Notes: generated from the sequence alone by a model not told the origin. A stretch of 14,127 nt of DNA from Helicobacteraceae bacterium (GCA_031273735.1 JAISRI010000103.1:1-14127); one strand, 5' to 3'. Positions 6,196 through 14,116 are shown, counted from the stretch's first letter. Translations and numbers: made by a program.

Positions 6196-7554
6196 TTAAA
6201 CCGCTTTTTTCTTTTTCGCGCTCTCTTTAGGCGGCTTTTTCTCTGCGACGCTTGGTTTTTCGCCGCCTAAGGCTTTTCGATCAAGCAACGCCGTTAATGC
6301 GCGATCCTCTGTAAGCGACATTTTCACGACCGCCGTTAAATTGTTTTTGCGGTAATAGTCGATCGTCTCTTGCGGATTCTGCCCCGATTGCAACGCCTGA
6401 TAGTAGATCGCCTGCGCGACCTCTCGATCGCTAACGGCTATCTTTTCCGCCTTTGCGATCGCGTCGATCAAAAGCGTCGTTTTTACGCGCTCTTTGGCTT
6501 CGGTTCTAAACTCTTCGCGTAGCGCCTTTAACGCGCCCTCGTCGCTTTGGAGTTTTTTTAGCGCCTCCTCGTCAAGCGATCGCGCTTTTTGCGTGGCGAG
6601 ATGATCGATCTCTTGCTCCAAAATAATCTCTGGTAGATCGAACTCGTATTTTTTAAGTAGCGTTTCAAGCAGTTTGGGGCGAAGCTCTTCGTTATACAGC
6701 TTCGACTTTTGTTCGTCGAAAAGCGTCTTTTCAACCGCCTCTTTTAACTTTTCAAGATTCGCGCCTTCCACGCCCTGCAGGAGCTTTTTAGCAACCTCGT
6801 CGTTTAACTCCACGCTTTTTTTGACCTTGATCGCTTTAAGCGAAACGTCAAATTTCGCCTCTTTCCCCGCAATCCCCGTAACGTGATAATCGCTTGGGAA
6901 CGTTATGACGATTTGGCGCGTTTCGCCCGCCTTTAATCCGATCATCTTTTCTTCAAAACCGGGAATAAAACTCTTAGAACCGATCTTTAACTCGTAATCC
7001 TTGGCTTGGGCGCCTTCAAGCGGTTTGCCGTCGATAAAACCGCCGAAATCAAACTGCGCGTAATCGCCCTCTTTTAAGCCGCGTTTTTGTTCGATCGCCT
7101 CTGGTTTTGCCGTAGAATCGGCGGCTTTTTGCAAGGTTTCGTCTAAACTTTTTTGCGTAACGACGATCGGATCGAACGAGGGAACAAGCGCGTCGTAATC
7201 GCCAAGCTCGATCGCGGGGCGCAAAGAGAGTTTAAGCTCCAACTCCAAAACGCCCTCTTTTTGCGCGCTCTTGGTTACGACTGGCATACCGATCATCTCT
7301 GGTTTGTCCAGCGCTTTTAATCCATCTTCAAACGCCCGATTTGCCAGAGCGCTCTTTGCGTCGCTCTCCAAACGCTCTTTGAATCGGCGCTTGATCTCCG
7401 AAACGGGAACCTTGCCTTTGCGAAAGCCCGCGATATTCGTCTCTTTTGCTATCTTTGCCGCGACCTCTTTCTCCGCTTCGGCGATCGCGTTCTGATCGAA
7501 CGACGCGGCGATAACCGCGTTCGCGCCGTCTATTTTTTTCGCTGAAATCTGCAT
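6196..7554 (-). CDS. tig: Trigger factor (ribosome-associated chaperone and prolyl isomerase)
   Basis: A 452-residue ribosome-docked folding helper. The preferred start is the ATG at 7554-7552 (MQISAKKIDG), which has AGAGGG just upstream; an in-frame TTG six codons earlier is less likely. The ribosome-binding signature GFRKGKVP is at residues 43-50. The FKBP-type isomerase domain spans about 163-245, with YAQFDFGGFIDGKPLEG, IPGFEEKMIGLKAGE and the closing FDVSLKAIKVKK. A long helical C-terminal chaperone domain follows, ending in a lysine-rich tail (KESAKKKKAV). Length and domain order match the family. It is the first gene of the leftward operon and is divergent from hydA. A dyad just upstream of its ribosome site could influence expression. 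Confidence 0.97.
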   Translation of the reverse strand: MQISAKKIDGANAVIAASFDQNAIAEAEKEVAAKIAKETNIAGFRKGKVPVSEIKRRFKERLESDAKSALANRAFEDGLKALDKPEMIGMPVVTKSAQKEGVLELELKLSLRPAIELGDYDALVPSFDPIVVTQKSLDETLQKAADSTAKPEAIEQKRGLKEGDYAQFDFGGFIDGKPLEGAQAKDYELKIGSKSFIPGFEEKMIGLKAGETRQIVITFPSDYHVTGIAGKEAKFDVSLKAIKVKKSVELNDEVAKKLLQGVEGANLEKLKEAVEKTLFDEQKSKLYNEELRPKLLETLLKKYEFDLPEIILEQEIDHLATQKARSLDEEALKKLQSDEGALKALREEFRTEAKERVKTTLLIDAIAKAEKIAVSDREVAQAIYYQALQSGQNPQETIDYYRKNNLTAVVKMSLTEDRALTALLDRKALGGEKPSVAEKKPPKESAKKKKAV

Positions 7555-7567
7555 AAACCCTCTTTTC

Positions 7568-7589
7568 GACAAAAAGCGCCGCTTTTGTC
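7568..7589 (-). repeat. Inverted repeat just upstream of the tig ribosome site
   Basis: GACAAAAAGCG (7568-7578) and CGCTTTTGTC (7580-7589) are reverse complements apart from one extra A. In the tig transcript this could form a stem whose base ends about 6 nt from the AGAGGG ribosome site. It could instead be a protein-binding dyad. A TTGACA within it has no -10 box at workable distance before the start codon. Confidence 0.6.
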
Positions 7590-7618
7590 AATTTCTTTAA
7601 TTAACGATTGATCCGCCG

Positions 7619-7635
7619 AAAAATCGCAGATTTTT
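7619..7635. repeat. Short AT-rich hairpin in the tig-hydA gap
   Basis: AAAAATC-GCA-GATTTTT is a perfect 7-bp stem with a 3-nt loop. It lies in the tig leader or promoter region and is symmetric, so it could act on either strand. Its AT-rich stem makes a terminator unlikely. Confidence 0.55.
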
Positions 7636-7652
7636 GGCAAGAAAGTCGCGGA

Positions 7653-7684
7653 TTTTAGCGAAATTTACATTTTTACCGCTAAAA
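7653..7684. repeat. TTTTAGCG / CGCTAAAA inverted repeat in the tig-hydA gap
   Basis: Perfect 8-bp arms TTTTAGCG (7653-7660) and CGCTAAAA (7677-7684) are separated by a 16-nt AT-rich spacer. The arm centres are 24 bp apart. This spacing fits a dimer-binding operator better than an RNA hairpin. Its position near candidate tig -10 boxes (TAAAAT and TAAAAA on the minus strand) suggests a role in tig control, but no regulator is identifiable. Confidence 0.5.
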
Positions 7685-7786
7685 ACGCTTCTCTACAATT
7701 CCCGTTTGCGAAAAGTTCTCGTTAGAAACTACCGCTTTTGCGCGCGAACGACTAGAAAGGGTATTTTTGGCTAACCTGTAAGTTTT

Positions 7787-7829
7787 CTTAATAAAAAGTA
7801 TTTAGATATTAAGTTAAGTTTAAGATAAT
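7787..7829 (+). promoter_or_regulatory. hydA operon promoter with overlapping operator-like repeat
   Basis: A -35 box TTTAGA (7801-7806) is separated by 17 nt from the -10 box GATAAT (7824-7829), which predicts a start near 7836. A perfect inverted repeat CTTAATA (7787-7793) and TATTAAG (7807-7813), with a 13-nt spacer, straddles the -35 box. TTAAG also occurs three times in near-tandem (7809, 7814 and 7820) between the two boxes. This is the arrangement expected of a repressor or activator site. The arms do not match the NikR box order as I remember it, so the regulator is unknown. Downstream, AGGAGG (7859-7864) sits 8 nt before the hydA ATG. Confidence 0.6.
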
Positions 7830-7872
7830 AGTCGATAGCATTACATTTATTATCATATAGGAGGCGGTAGTA

Positions 7873-9012
7873 ATGGAGTATCAAGAGCTATACGACAAGC
7901 TATCGGCGCGGTTGGACGCGCTAGCGAGCAAGGAGCGAATTGACGATCGCGAACCGATCGGAGCGGTTTTAGAGAAGAATGGGATCTCGCGCCGCGACTT
8001 TATGAAGTGGGCGGCGGGGACTACGGCGGCTCTTTCATTACCATTGAGTTTTGCGCCGTTGGTCGCGCAAGCGGCTGAATTGGCGGCTGGTCGTATTCCG
8101 GTAGTGTGGCTACATATGGCGGAATGCACGGGCTGTAGCGAAAGTTTGTTACGCACGGACGCGCCGACGATCGACAGCCTGATCTTCGATTATATTTCGT
8201 TGGAATACCACGAAACGGTGATGGCGGCAAGCGGCTGGCAAGCGGAAGCTAATCTTGAAGAGGCGATCAAAAAGTATAAAAAAAATTACATCTTAATGGT
8301 CGAAGGCGGTATCCCCGCAGGGTCTAGCGAATTTTATCTCACGGTTGGTCCTCACGGCAAAAAGGGCGCGGAACACGCGAGAGAGGCGGCGGCAAACGCG
8401 ATGGCGATTTTCGCGATCGGAACCTGCTCTAGTTTTGGCGGCGTTCAGGCGGCGCGTCCCAATCCTACAAACGCGAAACCTCTTTATAAAATCACGGGCA
8501 AGCCCGTTATAAACGTGCCGGGTTGTCCTCCTAGCGAAAAAAATATCGTGGGCAACGTGCTTCACTTTATTCTATTCGGGACGCTTCCCGCTCTGGATAG
8601 CTACAACCGCCCAAAATGGGCTTACGGTTTGCGTATTCACGATCTGTGCGAGCGGCGCGGGCATTTCGACGCGGGCGAATTTGTCCAAGAGTTTGGCGAC
8701 GAAGGCGCGAAAAAAGGCTACTGCCTCTATAAAGTCGGTTGCAAAGGACCATATACCTTTAATAACTGTTCCAGAGAGCGGTTTAATCAACACACCTCTT
8801 GGCCTGTTCAAGCGGGACACGGCTGTATCGGTTGTTCCGAACCGGATTTTTGGGACGTAATGGGACCGTTTGAGGAGCCTTTGGCGGGCAAACCGTTTAG
8901 TTCGATCGACGCGGACGCGACGGCGGATAAGATCGGCGTCGCTCTTTTAACCGTAACGGCGATCGGCGTTGCGGCGCACGCGGCTATCAGCGCGTTCAAA
9001 AAAGCCGAGTAA
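7873..9012 (+). CDS. hydA: [NiFe] uptake hydrogenase small subunit
   Basis: A 379-residue Fe-S subunit that passes electrons from the NiFe site towards the cytochrome b subunit. A twin-arginine signal is present (S39-R-R-D-F-M-K45, then a hydrophobic stretch to AQA at 65-67); the long region before the arginines is usual for this group. Proximal cluster ligands are C85, C88, C185 and C218. The distal cluster uses H256, C259, C284 and C290. The medial [3Fe-4S] cluster uses C299, C318 and C321. The proximal motif reads ECTGCSE, without the extra cysteines of oxygen-tolerant enzymes, so a standard oxygen-sensitive enzyme is predicted. A C-terminal hydrophobic segment (about 354-374) anchors the complex in the membrane, facing the periplasm. 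It is the first gene of hydABCDE, with 12 nt to hydB. Confidence 0.97.
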   Translation: MEYQELYDKLSARLDALASKERIDDREPIGAVLEKNGISRRDFMKWAAGTTAALSLPLSFAPLVAQAAELAAGRIPVVWLHMAECTGCSESLLRTDAPTIDSLIFDYISLEYHETVMAASGWQAEANLEEAIKKYKKNYILMVEGGIPAGSSEFYLTVGPHGKKGAEHAREAAANAMAIFAIGTCSSFGGVQAARPNPTNAKPLYKITGKPVINVPGCPPSEKNIVGNVLHFILFGTLPALDSYNRPKWAYGLRIHDLCERRGHFDAGEFVQEFGDEGAKKGYCLYKVGCKGPYTFNNCSRERFNQHTSWPVQAGHGCIGCSEPDFWDVMGPFEEPLAGKPFSSIDADATADKIGVALLTVTAIGVAAHAAISAFKKAE

Positions 9013-9024
9013 AAGGGGGAGATA

Positions 9025-10749
9025 ATGAGCAAAAGAATAGTAGTCGATCCAATCACAAGAATCGAAGGACATCTGCGCGTAGAAGTGGTAGTAAACGATA
9101 ATAACGTCGTTACGGAAGCCTATTCGACGGCTACGCTATGGCGCGGTATCGAAAAGATATTAAAGGGGCGCGATCCTCGCGACGCGGGCTTTTTCACGCA
9201 ACGCATTTGCGGCGTTTGCACCTTTTCGCACTACAAGGCGGGAATTATGGCGGTAGAGGACGCGCTAAAGATCGCGCCGCCCCTAAACGCAGTTTTAACG
9301 CGAACGCTGATGAACGCGGCGCTTTTTTTGCACGATCACCCCGTTCATTTTTATCAACTACACGCGCTTGATTTCGTGGACATTGTCGCCGCGTTAAGCG
9401 CCGATCCGCGCAAAGCGGCGGACGAGGCATTCAAATATACCGCGATCCCTTACGCTTGCGGCGCGGATCAATTAACCGCCGTAAAAGAGCGCGTCGCGGG
9501 ATTTGTGAAAAAGGGCGCTTTAGGACCTTTCGCAAACGGCTATTGGGGGCATACTACCTATCGGCTTACGCCCGAACAAAACCTGATCGCGGTTTCGCAC
9601 TACCTCGAATGTTTGAGAATCCAAAGAACCGTCGCGCAGATGATGGCGATTTTCGGATCCAAGCAACCGCACCCGCAAAGCCTATCCGTGGGCGGCGTAA
9701 CCTGCGTAATGGACTTGCTCGATCCCGCAAGGCTTGGCGAATATCTCGTTAAGTTTCAAGAGATAGCGGATTTTATAAACCGCGCTTACTATCCCGATCT
9801 CGTTATGGCGGGCAAAGCCTACGCGAGCGAACCAAGCGTCGTTGGCGACGTGGGAACGCCCAATCTCTTTACGTATAAAGAGTTTCAAACGAGCGCCAAC
9901 GATTGGCTCTTTGATAGCGGCATTATCCTTAACGGCGACATTACCAAAGTCTACGAGGTCGACGAAGACAAGATCAAAGAGGAAGCGACGCGATCGTGGT
10001 ATAAAAACGACGCGGCTTTGCACCCTTACGAAGGCGAAACCGAACCGAACTATACGGGCTTCAAAGAGGGCGATACGATCGACGGAGATGGCAAAGTCGT
10101 AAAAGCGCCTTTGATCGACGAAAAGGGTAAATATACATGGATAAAAGCGCCGCGTTACGACGGCAAACCAATGCAGGTCGGACCGCTTGCGAATATCGCG
10201 GTTAATTACGTTAAAGGCAACGCGGCGGTCGTTAAAGTCGTCGATCAATTTTTGAAAGATACGGGGCTTCCGATCACAGCCGTTCTGTCCACGCTTGGGC
10301 GCACCGCGACTCGTATGATCGAAGCGAAAGTGATCGCCGATAACGCTCTTAGCGCGTTTAACAATCTGATCGAAAATCTAAAGACGGATCAAAGCACCTA
10401 TACGACATATACGATCGATAACAATCGCGAGTATAAGGGGCGTTATATCGGGCATGTGCCGCGCGGAACTTTGAGCCATTGGATCAGAATTAAAAACGGC
10501 AAGATCGAAAACTATCAAGCGATCGTTCCTTCCACATGGAACGCTTCGCCAAAAGACGCGCAAAATCAGCGCGGCTCTTACGAAGAGTGCCTAATAGGAT
10601 TAAAGATCGCCGATCTAAGCAAACCGTTAGAAATTATCCGCAAGATTCACTCTTACGATCCGTGTATCGCTTGCGCCGTGCATGTGATGGATACGAGGGG
10701 CAACGAACTCGGATCGCACAAAGTGGCGATCGATAGCGTTTCGCGATAA
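9025..10749 (+). CDS. hydB: [NiFe] uptake hydrogenase large subunit
   Basis: A 574-residue catalytic subunit that splits H2 at the NiFe(CN)2CO centre. The four nickel-binding cysteines are present: C62 and C65 in RICGVC, and C547 and C550 in DPCIACAVH. Cleavage after H553 would remove a 21-residue tail (residues 554-574), the step expected of HydD once the metal is inserted. The N-terminal VDPITRIEGHLR is typical. It has no signal of its own and would be exported together with HydA through the Tat system. A strong ribosome site (AGGGGGAGA) precedes the ATG. The length and motifs agree with group 1b enzymes of Helicobacter and Wolinella. Confidence 0.98.
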   Translation: MSKRIVVDPITRIEGHLRVEVVVNDNNVVTEAYSTATLWRGIEKILKGRDPRDAGFFTQRICGVCTFSHYKAGIMAVEDALKIAPPLNAVLTRTLMNAALFLHDHPVHFYQLHALDFVDIVAALSADPRKAADEAFKYTAIPYACGADQLTAVKERVAGFVKKGALGPFANGYWGHTTYRLTPEQNLIAVSHYLECLRIQRTVAQMMAIFGSKQPHPQSLSVGGVTCVMDLLDPARLGEYLVKFQEIADFINRAYYPDLVMAGKAYASEPSVVGDVGTPNLFTYKEFQTSANDWLFDSGIILNGDITKVYEVDEDKIKEEATRSWYKNDAALHPYEGETEPNYTGFKEGDTIDGDGKVVKAPLIDEKGKYTWIKAPRYDGKPMQVGPLANIAVNYVKGNAAVVKVVDQFLKDTGLPITAVLSTLGRTATRMIEAKVIADNALSAFNNLIENLKTDQSTYTTYTIDNNREYKGRYIGHVPRGTLSHWIRIKNGKIENYQAIVPSTWNASPKDAQNQRGSYEECLIGLKIADLSKPLEIIRKIHSYDPCIACAVHVMDTRGNELGSHKVAIDSVSR

Positions 10750-10763
10750 AATAAGGAGAGAGA

Positions 10764-11453
10764 ATGTCGAAAGAAATCGCCGAAATAAGAGAAGTAGAGA
10801 TCGAGTTTAGCGGCGTAACCCGCGCTTTGCATTGGATTCGCGCCGCTTCGATTGTCGCGCTGACGATCACGGGCTTTTATATCGCCTCCGTTTTCGCGGC
10901 GCCCGCCGTATCGAGCGAACCGAATCTATTTCTTAACGCGAGAATGCGAATGTGGCACGAGATATTTGGATTCGCTCTGATCGCGCTTACAATCTTTAAG
11001 ATTTACTACTTTTTCGTATCTAGCGACAAGGCGGAAAAGTTGGAACGCGGATCGCTTAAAGACGCGCTTAGTCCAAAGATATGGATCGCGCAGATCAAGT
11101 ATTATCTGCTGATCGGAAAACACCCGCATTTAAGAGGCGCGTATAATCCGCTTCAGTTCGTTACTTACAGCGCGTTATACGTAGCGTTTTTGCTGTTGTG
11201 CTTGACGGGGTTAATTATGTATGTCCACGTCTATCACGAAGGATTGGGCGGCGCGTTATACGCGGCTATGCGACCTATCGAGGTTTTGTTTGGAGGTTTG
11301 GCGAACGTAAGAGTAATCCACCATATTTTAATGTGGGTCGTCCTGATATTTTTGCCCATTCATATCTATATGGTGGTTTTCAACTCCATAAGAGGCAAAG
11401 AGGGCGCGCTGGACTCCATTTTAAGCGGTATTAAATTTAAGAAGAAACATTAG
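10764..11453 (+). CDS. hydC: Ni/Fe-hydrogenase di-haem cytochrome b subunit
   Basis: A 229-residue integral membrane protein that takes electrons from HydA and reduces menaquinone. Four membrane helices are visible at about residues 21-44, 64-86, 130-156 and 183-207. Histidines placed for two haems b are H23 (ALHW), H65 (MWHE), H186 (VIHH) and H200 (LPIH). In Wolinella HydC, as I recall that work, four histidines at nearly the same positions bind haem, and N128 and Q131 are needed for quinone reduction; here N128 and Q131 occur exactly in YNPLQ. The ATG has AAGGAGAG upstream, 14 nt after hydB. Conserved ligands indicate a working H2:quinone electron path. Confidence 0.96.
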   Translation: MSKEIAEIREVEIEFSGVTRALHWIRAASIVALTITGFYIASVFAAPAVSSEPNLFLNARMRMWHEIFGFALIALTIFKIYYFFVSSDKAEKLERGSLKDALSPKIWIAQIKYYLLIGKHPHLRGAYNPLQFVTYSALYVAFLLLCLTGLIMYVHVYHEGLGGALYAAMRPIEVLFGGLANVRVIHHILMWVVLIFLPIHIYMVVFNSIRGKEGALDSILSGIKFKKKH

Positions 11454-11457
11454 TTCT

Positions 11458-11997
11458 TTGAAGATACTGCTTTTAGGAATCGGCAATATAATGTTCTCCG
11501 ACGAAGGAGTCGGAGCGCATTTGAGCCGATTACTTAAACAAAAATATCGATTTAGCTCCGTAAATCATACGATCGATATAGCCGACGGCGGAACTTTGGC
11601 GCAGTTATTAGCTCCGCTGATTGCCGCCTACGACTATCTAATAATTTTTGACTGCGTTTGCGCGGATAACGGCGAAGTAGGCGACGTCTATTTTTTTGAT
11701 TACAAGGATATGCCAAACGGCGTAAATTGGCAAGGAAGCGCACACGAAGTCGAGATGCTTCAAACGCTATCCATGATGGATCTGCTAGGCGATCGCCCGA
11801 CGACTAAAATTATCGGCGTTGTTCCGCAGATCGTCGAAGGGACGACCCTAACGATGAGCGAGGCGATACAAAATAGCGCGATTGTTATGGAAAAAACGGC
11901 GATTAAACATTTAGAGGAGCTTGGTTTTCTCGTTGAAACGATCGATCCAAATATAACGATTCAGCAAGTCGCCGATAACTTTGGAAAAGAGTTATGA
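11458..11997 (+). CDS. hydD: Hydrogenase maturation endopeptidase
   Basis: A 179-residue protease of the HybD/HupD family that trims the C-terminus of HydB after nickel insertion. The N-terminal GIGNIMFSDEGVG (residues 8-19) is the family signature. The nickel-sensing residues match HybD: E16, D65 in IIFDCV, and H96 in SAHEVEM. The start is TTG (11458-11460), four bases after the hydC stop; the next ATG (codon 12) would destroy the signature, so TTG is required. The ribosome site is weak (AAGAAG), which suggests low or coupled translation. It overlaps hydE through ATGA. Confidence 0.95.
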   Translation: MKILLLGIGNIMFSDEGVGAHLSRLLKQKYRFSSVNHTIDIADGGTLAQLLAPLIAAYDYLIIFDCVCADNGEVGDVYFFDYKDMPNGVNWQGSAHEVEMLQTLSMMDLLGDRPTTKIIGVVPQIVEGTTLTMSEAIQNSAIVMEKTAIKHLEELGFLVETIDPNITIQQVADNFGKEL

Positions 11998-13580
11998 TCT
12001 TAGCTTACGAGTTTATTTACGTTTCGCCCAACGCGGTTTTAGAAAACTACTTATACTTAATTGCTTCGCAAGCTAAACAAGAGTTTTATATTAAAAAAGA
12101 AAAAGAAAAGATAACGCTGTTTGTTCGCGGCGAAGAGGAGGCGCTAAAAACCTTTAGCGATCGGCTTGCCATAGAAACGCCGCTGTCAATCTTTTTGCGC
12201 GGCGTTACGGCGCGTATAACCGAAAATTGGAATATAGAAGAATCGAGCGCGATCGAAACCTGTTTTGCGCCTCTTGGTTTTTCGCCGCGTAGTTTAATGG
12301 CGGCAAAGAAAAACGGCGATTGGACGATTAAACCTGAAATCGGCGCGGCAAAAGCGCTAGAAAATATGCCCCCGATCGATAGCGTTGTAGAATCTCTTAA
12401 TGCGGGGGGCGCTCTTGAAATATCTGGACATTATCGGCTTTTTGCGCTTGAAAACCGCGCGTATAATCCTAACGCCGTAATTATGCCTACCGACATTGAC
12501 TATATTTCCGAAATCGCCATAGCAAAAACGGAAGATATTAACGCTTTAGGTTCGATCGAACGTCCAATCTTGCGCCTTCCTACAAACTTTATTTTTCAAA
12601 ACAAATATCCCGCTCTGCCGCGTTTGATCGGTATAGCGCTTGCGGGCGATCTATATCTCTATCTGCTTTCGTTAAAACTTGCCGAAAAAGGCGTAAAAGC
12701 GATAGCGTTAGAAGATTACGATCGTATTGAGGTCGTCGCGCTAAAAACGCAAAATCTGATCGTTAAAGGCTTGGATTTTTTGCCGCCTTTGGATCGGTTT
12801 TTTTATATTAAAGAGCCGTATTTTCGCGTTTTTGCCGCCGCGATCGACGAGCGCGATCTGCACAACGAAGCTAATTTGGGCTTTTTTCTTAGCGTCGAAA
12901 ACGACGATCGCTTTATCTTTAACGCTCCTAAAACGGGCGCGATAGAGTTATTAAAAATAGATTTACCTAAGTCGATAGCGGATATTTTCGCCGCGATCGA
13001 ACAGAGCGGTGAAAGCGGCGCGAAACTGATCTTAAATTACCGCGAAAAATATGGCGATATACTCGGCGCGATCGAAAGCTCCGCCTTTGAAAACTCGCCA
13101 AAAAATATCGCTTCGTTGTGGGCGATCGCGGGCTTAATTTTAGGTTTTGATCGCGATATAAAAAGCGCGTTTAATAAAACGCTCGAATATATCGCTTTTG
13201 GCGCTATGCCAAAAAGCCCGATAATCGATTATAAACTGAACAATAGCGCGATCGATCCGCTTCCTTTTTTGCGTAGCGCTATTAGTTATAAACTCGCCGG
13301 AACGCCCGACGAGCTAATCGCTTTTGGAATGTGCGAAAGCCTAATCTATTTTTTAAGCGATCTTGTCGATATAATCGTATCTAAAAGCGTAGCGGGCGCT
13401 TCGCTAATAAAGACAAGAAACGCCGATCGCTTTCTAAGCGACCTTAATATAGAAACGCCTGAAAATATTTTTTTATTGGGATCGCTTTTTTCTTGTAAAG
13501 CTCTTTCGCGATTGGCGCTTAAACATATCGCGCCGAATCGCAAACTTTTCTTTCCAAACGCTCTGCCTCTCGAATTTTAA
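11994..13580 (+). CDS. hydE: HydE, hydrogenase accessory protein resembling a degenerate HypF
   Basis: A 528-residue soluble protein in the place of HydE in the Helicobacter/Wolinella operon; H. pylori hydE is needed for hydrogenase activity. Reading it against HypF suggests shared architecture: residues about 40-76 (RGEEEALKTFSDRL and following) resemble the end of an acylphosphatase domain, 180-193 (EDINALGSIERPIL) the end of a YrdC-like domain, and 360-528 the C-terminal Kae1-like domain (IASLWAIAGLILGF, PFLRSAISYKLAGTPDELIA, FLLGSLFSCKALSRL). The HypF zinc-finger cysteines, the acylphosphatase GFRP segment, and the HHHAH and DGTGYG motifs are missing, so carbamoyl transfer is unlikely. 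It may be a scaffold or partner in maturation. The ATG lies in an ATGA overlap with hydD. The HydE call is firm; the HypF relation is by eye. Confidence 0.88.
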   Translation: MILAYEFIYVSPNAVLENYLYLIASQAKQEFYIKKEKEKITLFVRGEEEALKTFSDRLAIETPLSIFLRGVTARITENWNIEESSAIETCFAPLGFSPRSLMAAKKNGDWTIKPEIGAAKALENMPPIDSVVESLNAGGALEISGHYRLFALENRAYNPNAVIMPTDIDYISEIAIAKTEDINALGSIERPILRLPTNFIFQNKYPALPRLIGIALAGDLYLYLLSLKLAEKGVKAIALEDYDRIEVVALKTQNLIVKGLDFLPPLDRFFYIKEPYFRVFAAAIDERDLHNEANLGFFLSVENDDRFIFNAPKTGAIELLKIDLPKSIADIFAAIEQSGESGAKLILNYREKYGDILGAIESSAFENSPKNIASLWAIAGLILGFDRDIKSAFNKTLEYIAFGAMPKSPIIDYKLNNSAIDPLPFLRSAISYKLAGTPDELIAFGMCESLIYFLSDLVDIIVSKSVAGASLIKTRNADRFLSDLNIETPENIFLLGSLFSCKALSRLALKHIAPNRKLFFPNALPLEF

Positions 13581-13903
13581 TCGATAAAACGAAGCTTGGC
13601 AATCGCTCTTTTAGCGTTTTAGTCTCTACTGCGCTTAACCTATTGCCTCTAAAAAGAATCCTATAAGCTATTTGCCGTTTTACGACAAAGCAAAACTCGC
13701 GGTAGCAACCATTACCGCGCCTCTTCTCCTCGTTCCGCGAAGCGATAGCGCGGTACGCTAAAAGTCGCGGGAATGACTGAACTCGGCGCTTAAAAAATCA
13801 GCGCTCAAGGCGATAATTTCGCCAAAACTTTAGCGTAATTTCTTGATCTTTAAGGCGCTTTCTGATTTAATCTTTTAAGTTTTTGCGTTTCTTAGTTCTT
13901 AAT
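13581..13903. other. Intergenic region after hydE: structured, no gene seen
   Basis: I see no gene and no classic terminator directly behind hydE. The stretch does contain several stem-forming elements: the triple-arm structure at 13698-13755, GGCGA-N5-TCGCC near 13810-13824, and a GCGCT-N9-AGCGC dyad just before it. On the minus strand the last two are followed by a run of six T, so they might end transcription coming from the right edge. No hyp genes begin here. Confidence 0.5.
13698..13755. repeat. Alternative-pairing hairpin element (three CGCGGTA/TACCGCG arms)
   Basis: CGCGGTA (13698-13704) and TACCGCG (13713-13719) form a perfect 7-bp stem with an 8-nt loop. A second CGCGGTA (13749-13755) can pair with the same middle arm across a 29-nt loop, which itself holds CCGCG...CGCGG. 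The two stems exclude each other. It is followed by CGCGGGAATGAC, which resembles the core of dispersed REP-like repeats (minus strand GTCATTCCCGCG), so the block may be a genome-wide repeat rather than a gene-specific switch. Confidence 0.5.
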
Positions 13904-14116
13904 TTATCGATGCAAAAACCTTATTTCCGCGTCCGAAGGGGCTTCAATGTCTTTTCTTCCGATTAGCGCCGTATTGGCTAACGTTACGCGAGCGGCAAAA
14001 CGTCTGCGAGCTTCAGCTTCGATCTTTAGCTTTATCAAACCATTTGCTTACCCTTTCGCCTCTAAACCCGCTTTATCGAAACGTAGCCTATCTGGACGCT
14101 CTTTAATCGCTTCCAT
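13904..14116 (-). pseudogene. Probable small gene broken by an in-frame TAA, at the right edge
   Basis: On the minus strand one frame reads, from an ATG at 14116-14114, 22 codons (MEAIKERPDRLRFDKAGLEA and on) to a TAA at 14050-14048. It then continues in the same frame for 47 codons (including LKIEAEARRRFAARVTLANT) to a second TAA at 13906-13904. Both parts have charged, helix-forming, gene-like text, and the downstream part has no good start or ribosome site, which suggests a single ancestral reading frame interrupted by a nonsense change. The frame is also open upstream to the edge, so the true start may lie outside. I do not recognise the family. Two separate short genes, or no gene at all, remain possible. 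Confidence 0.4.

Noticed and set aside
7584..7589. TTGACA on the minus strand as a -35 box for tig
   Set aside because: No -10 box at 16-18 nt; the spacing would place it inside the ribosome site. The hexamer belongs to the dyad.
9682..10248. 188-codon open frame antisense to hydB
   Set aside because: It lies wholly inside the certain hydB gene, has an R/F/V-rich shadow-like composition and no ribosome site.
13680..13790. CRISPR array or short tandem repeat
   Set aside because: The repeated arms are only 7 nt, with unequal spacing and no spacer pattern. No CRISPR repeats were seen anywhere in the window.
14048..14050. Programmed readthrough or recoded stop
   Set aside because: It is TAA, with no recoding signal visible; a nonsense change or an error is simpler.
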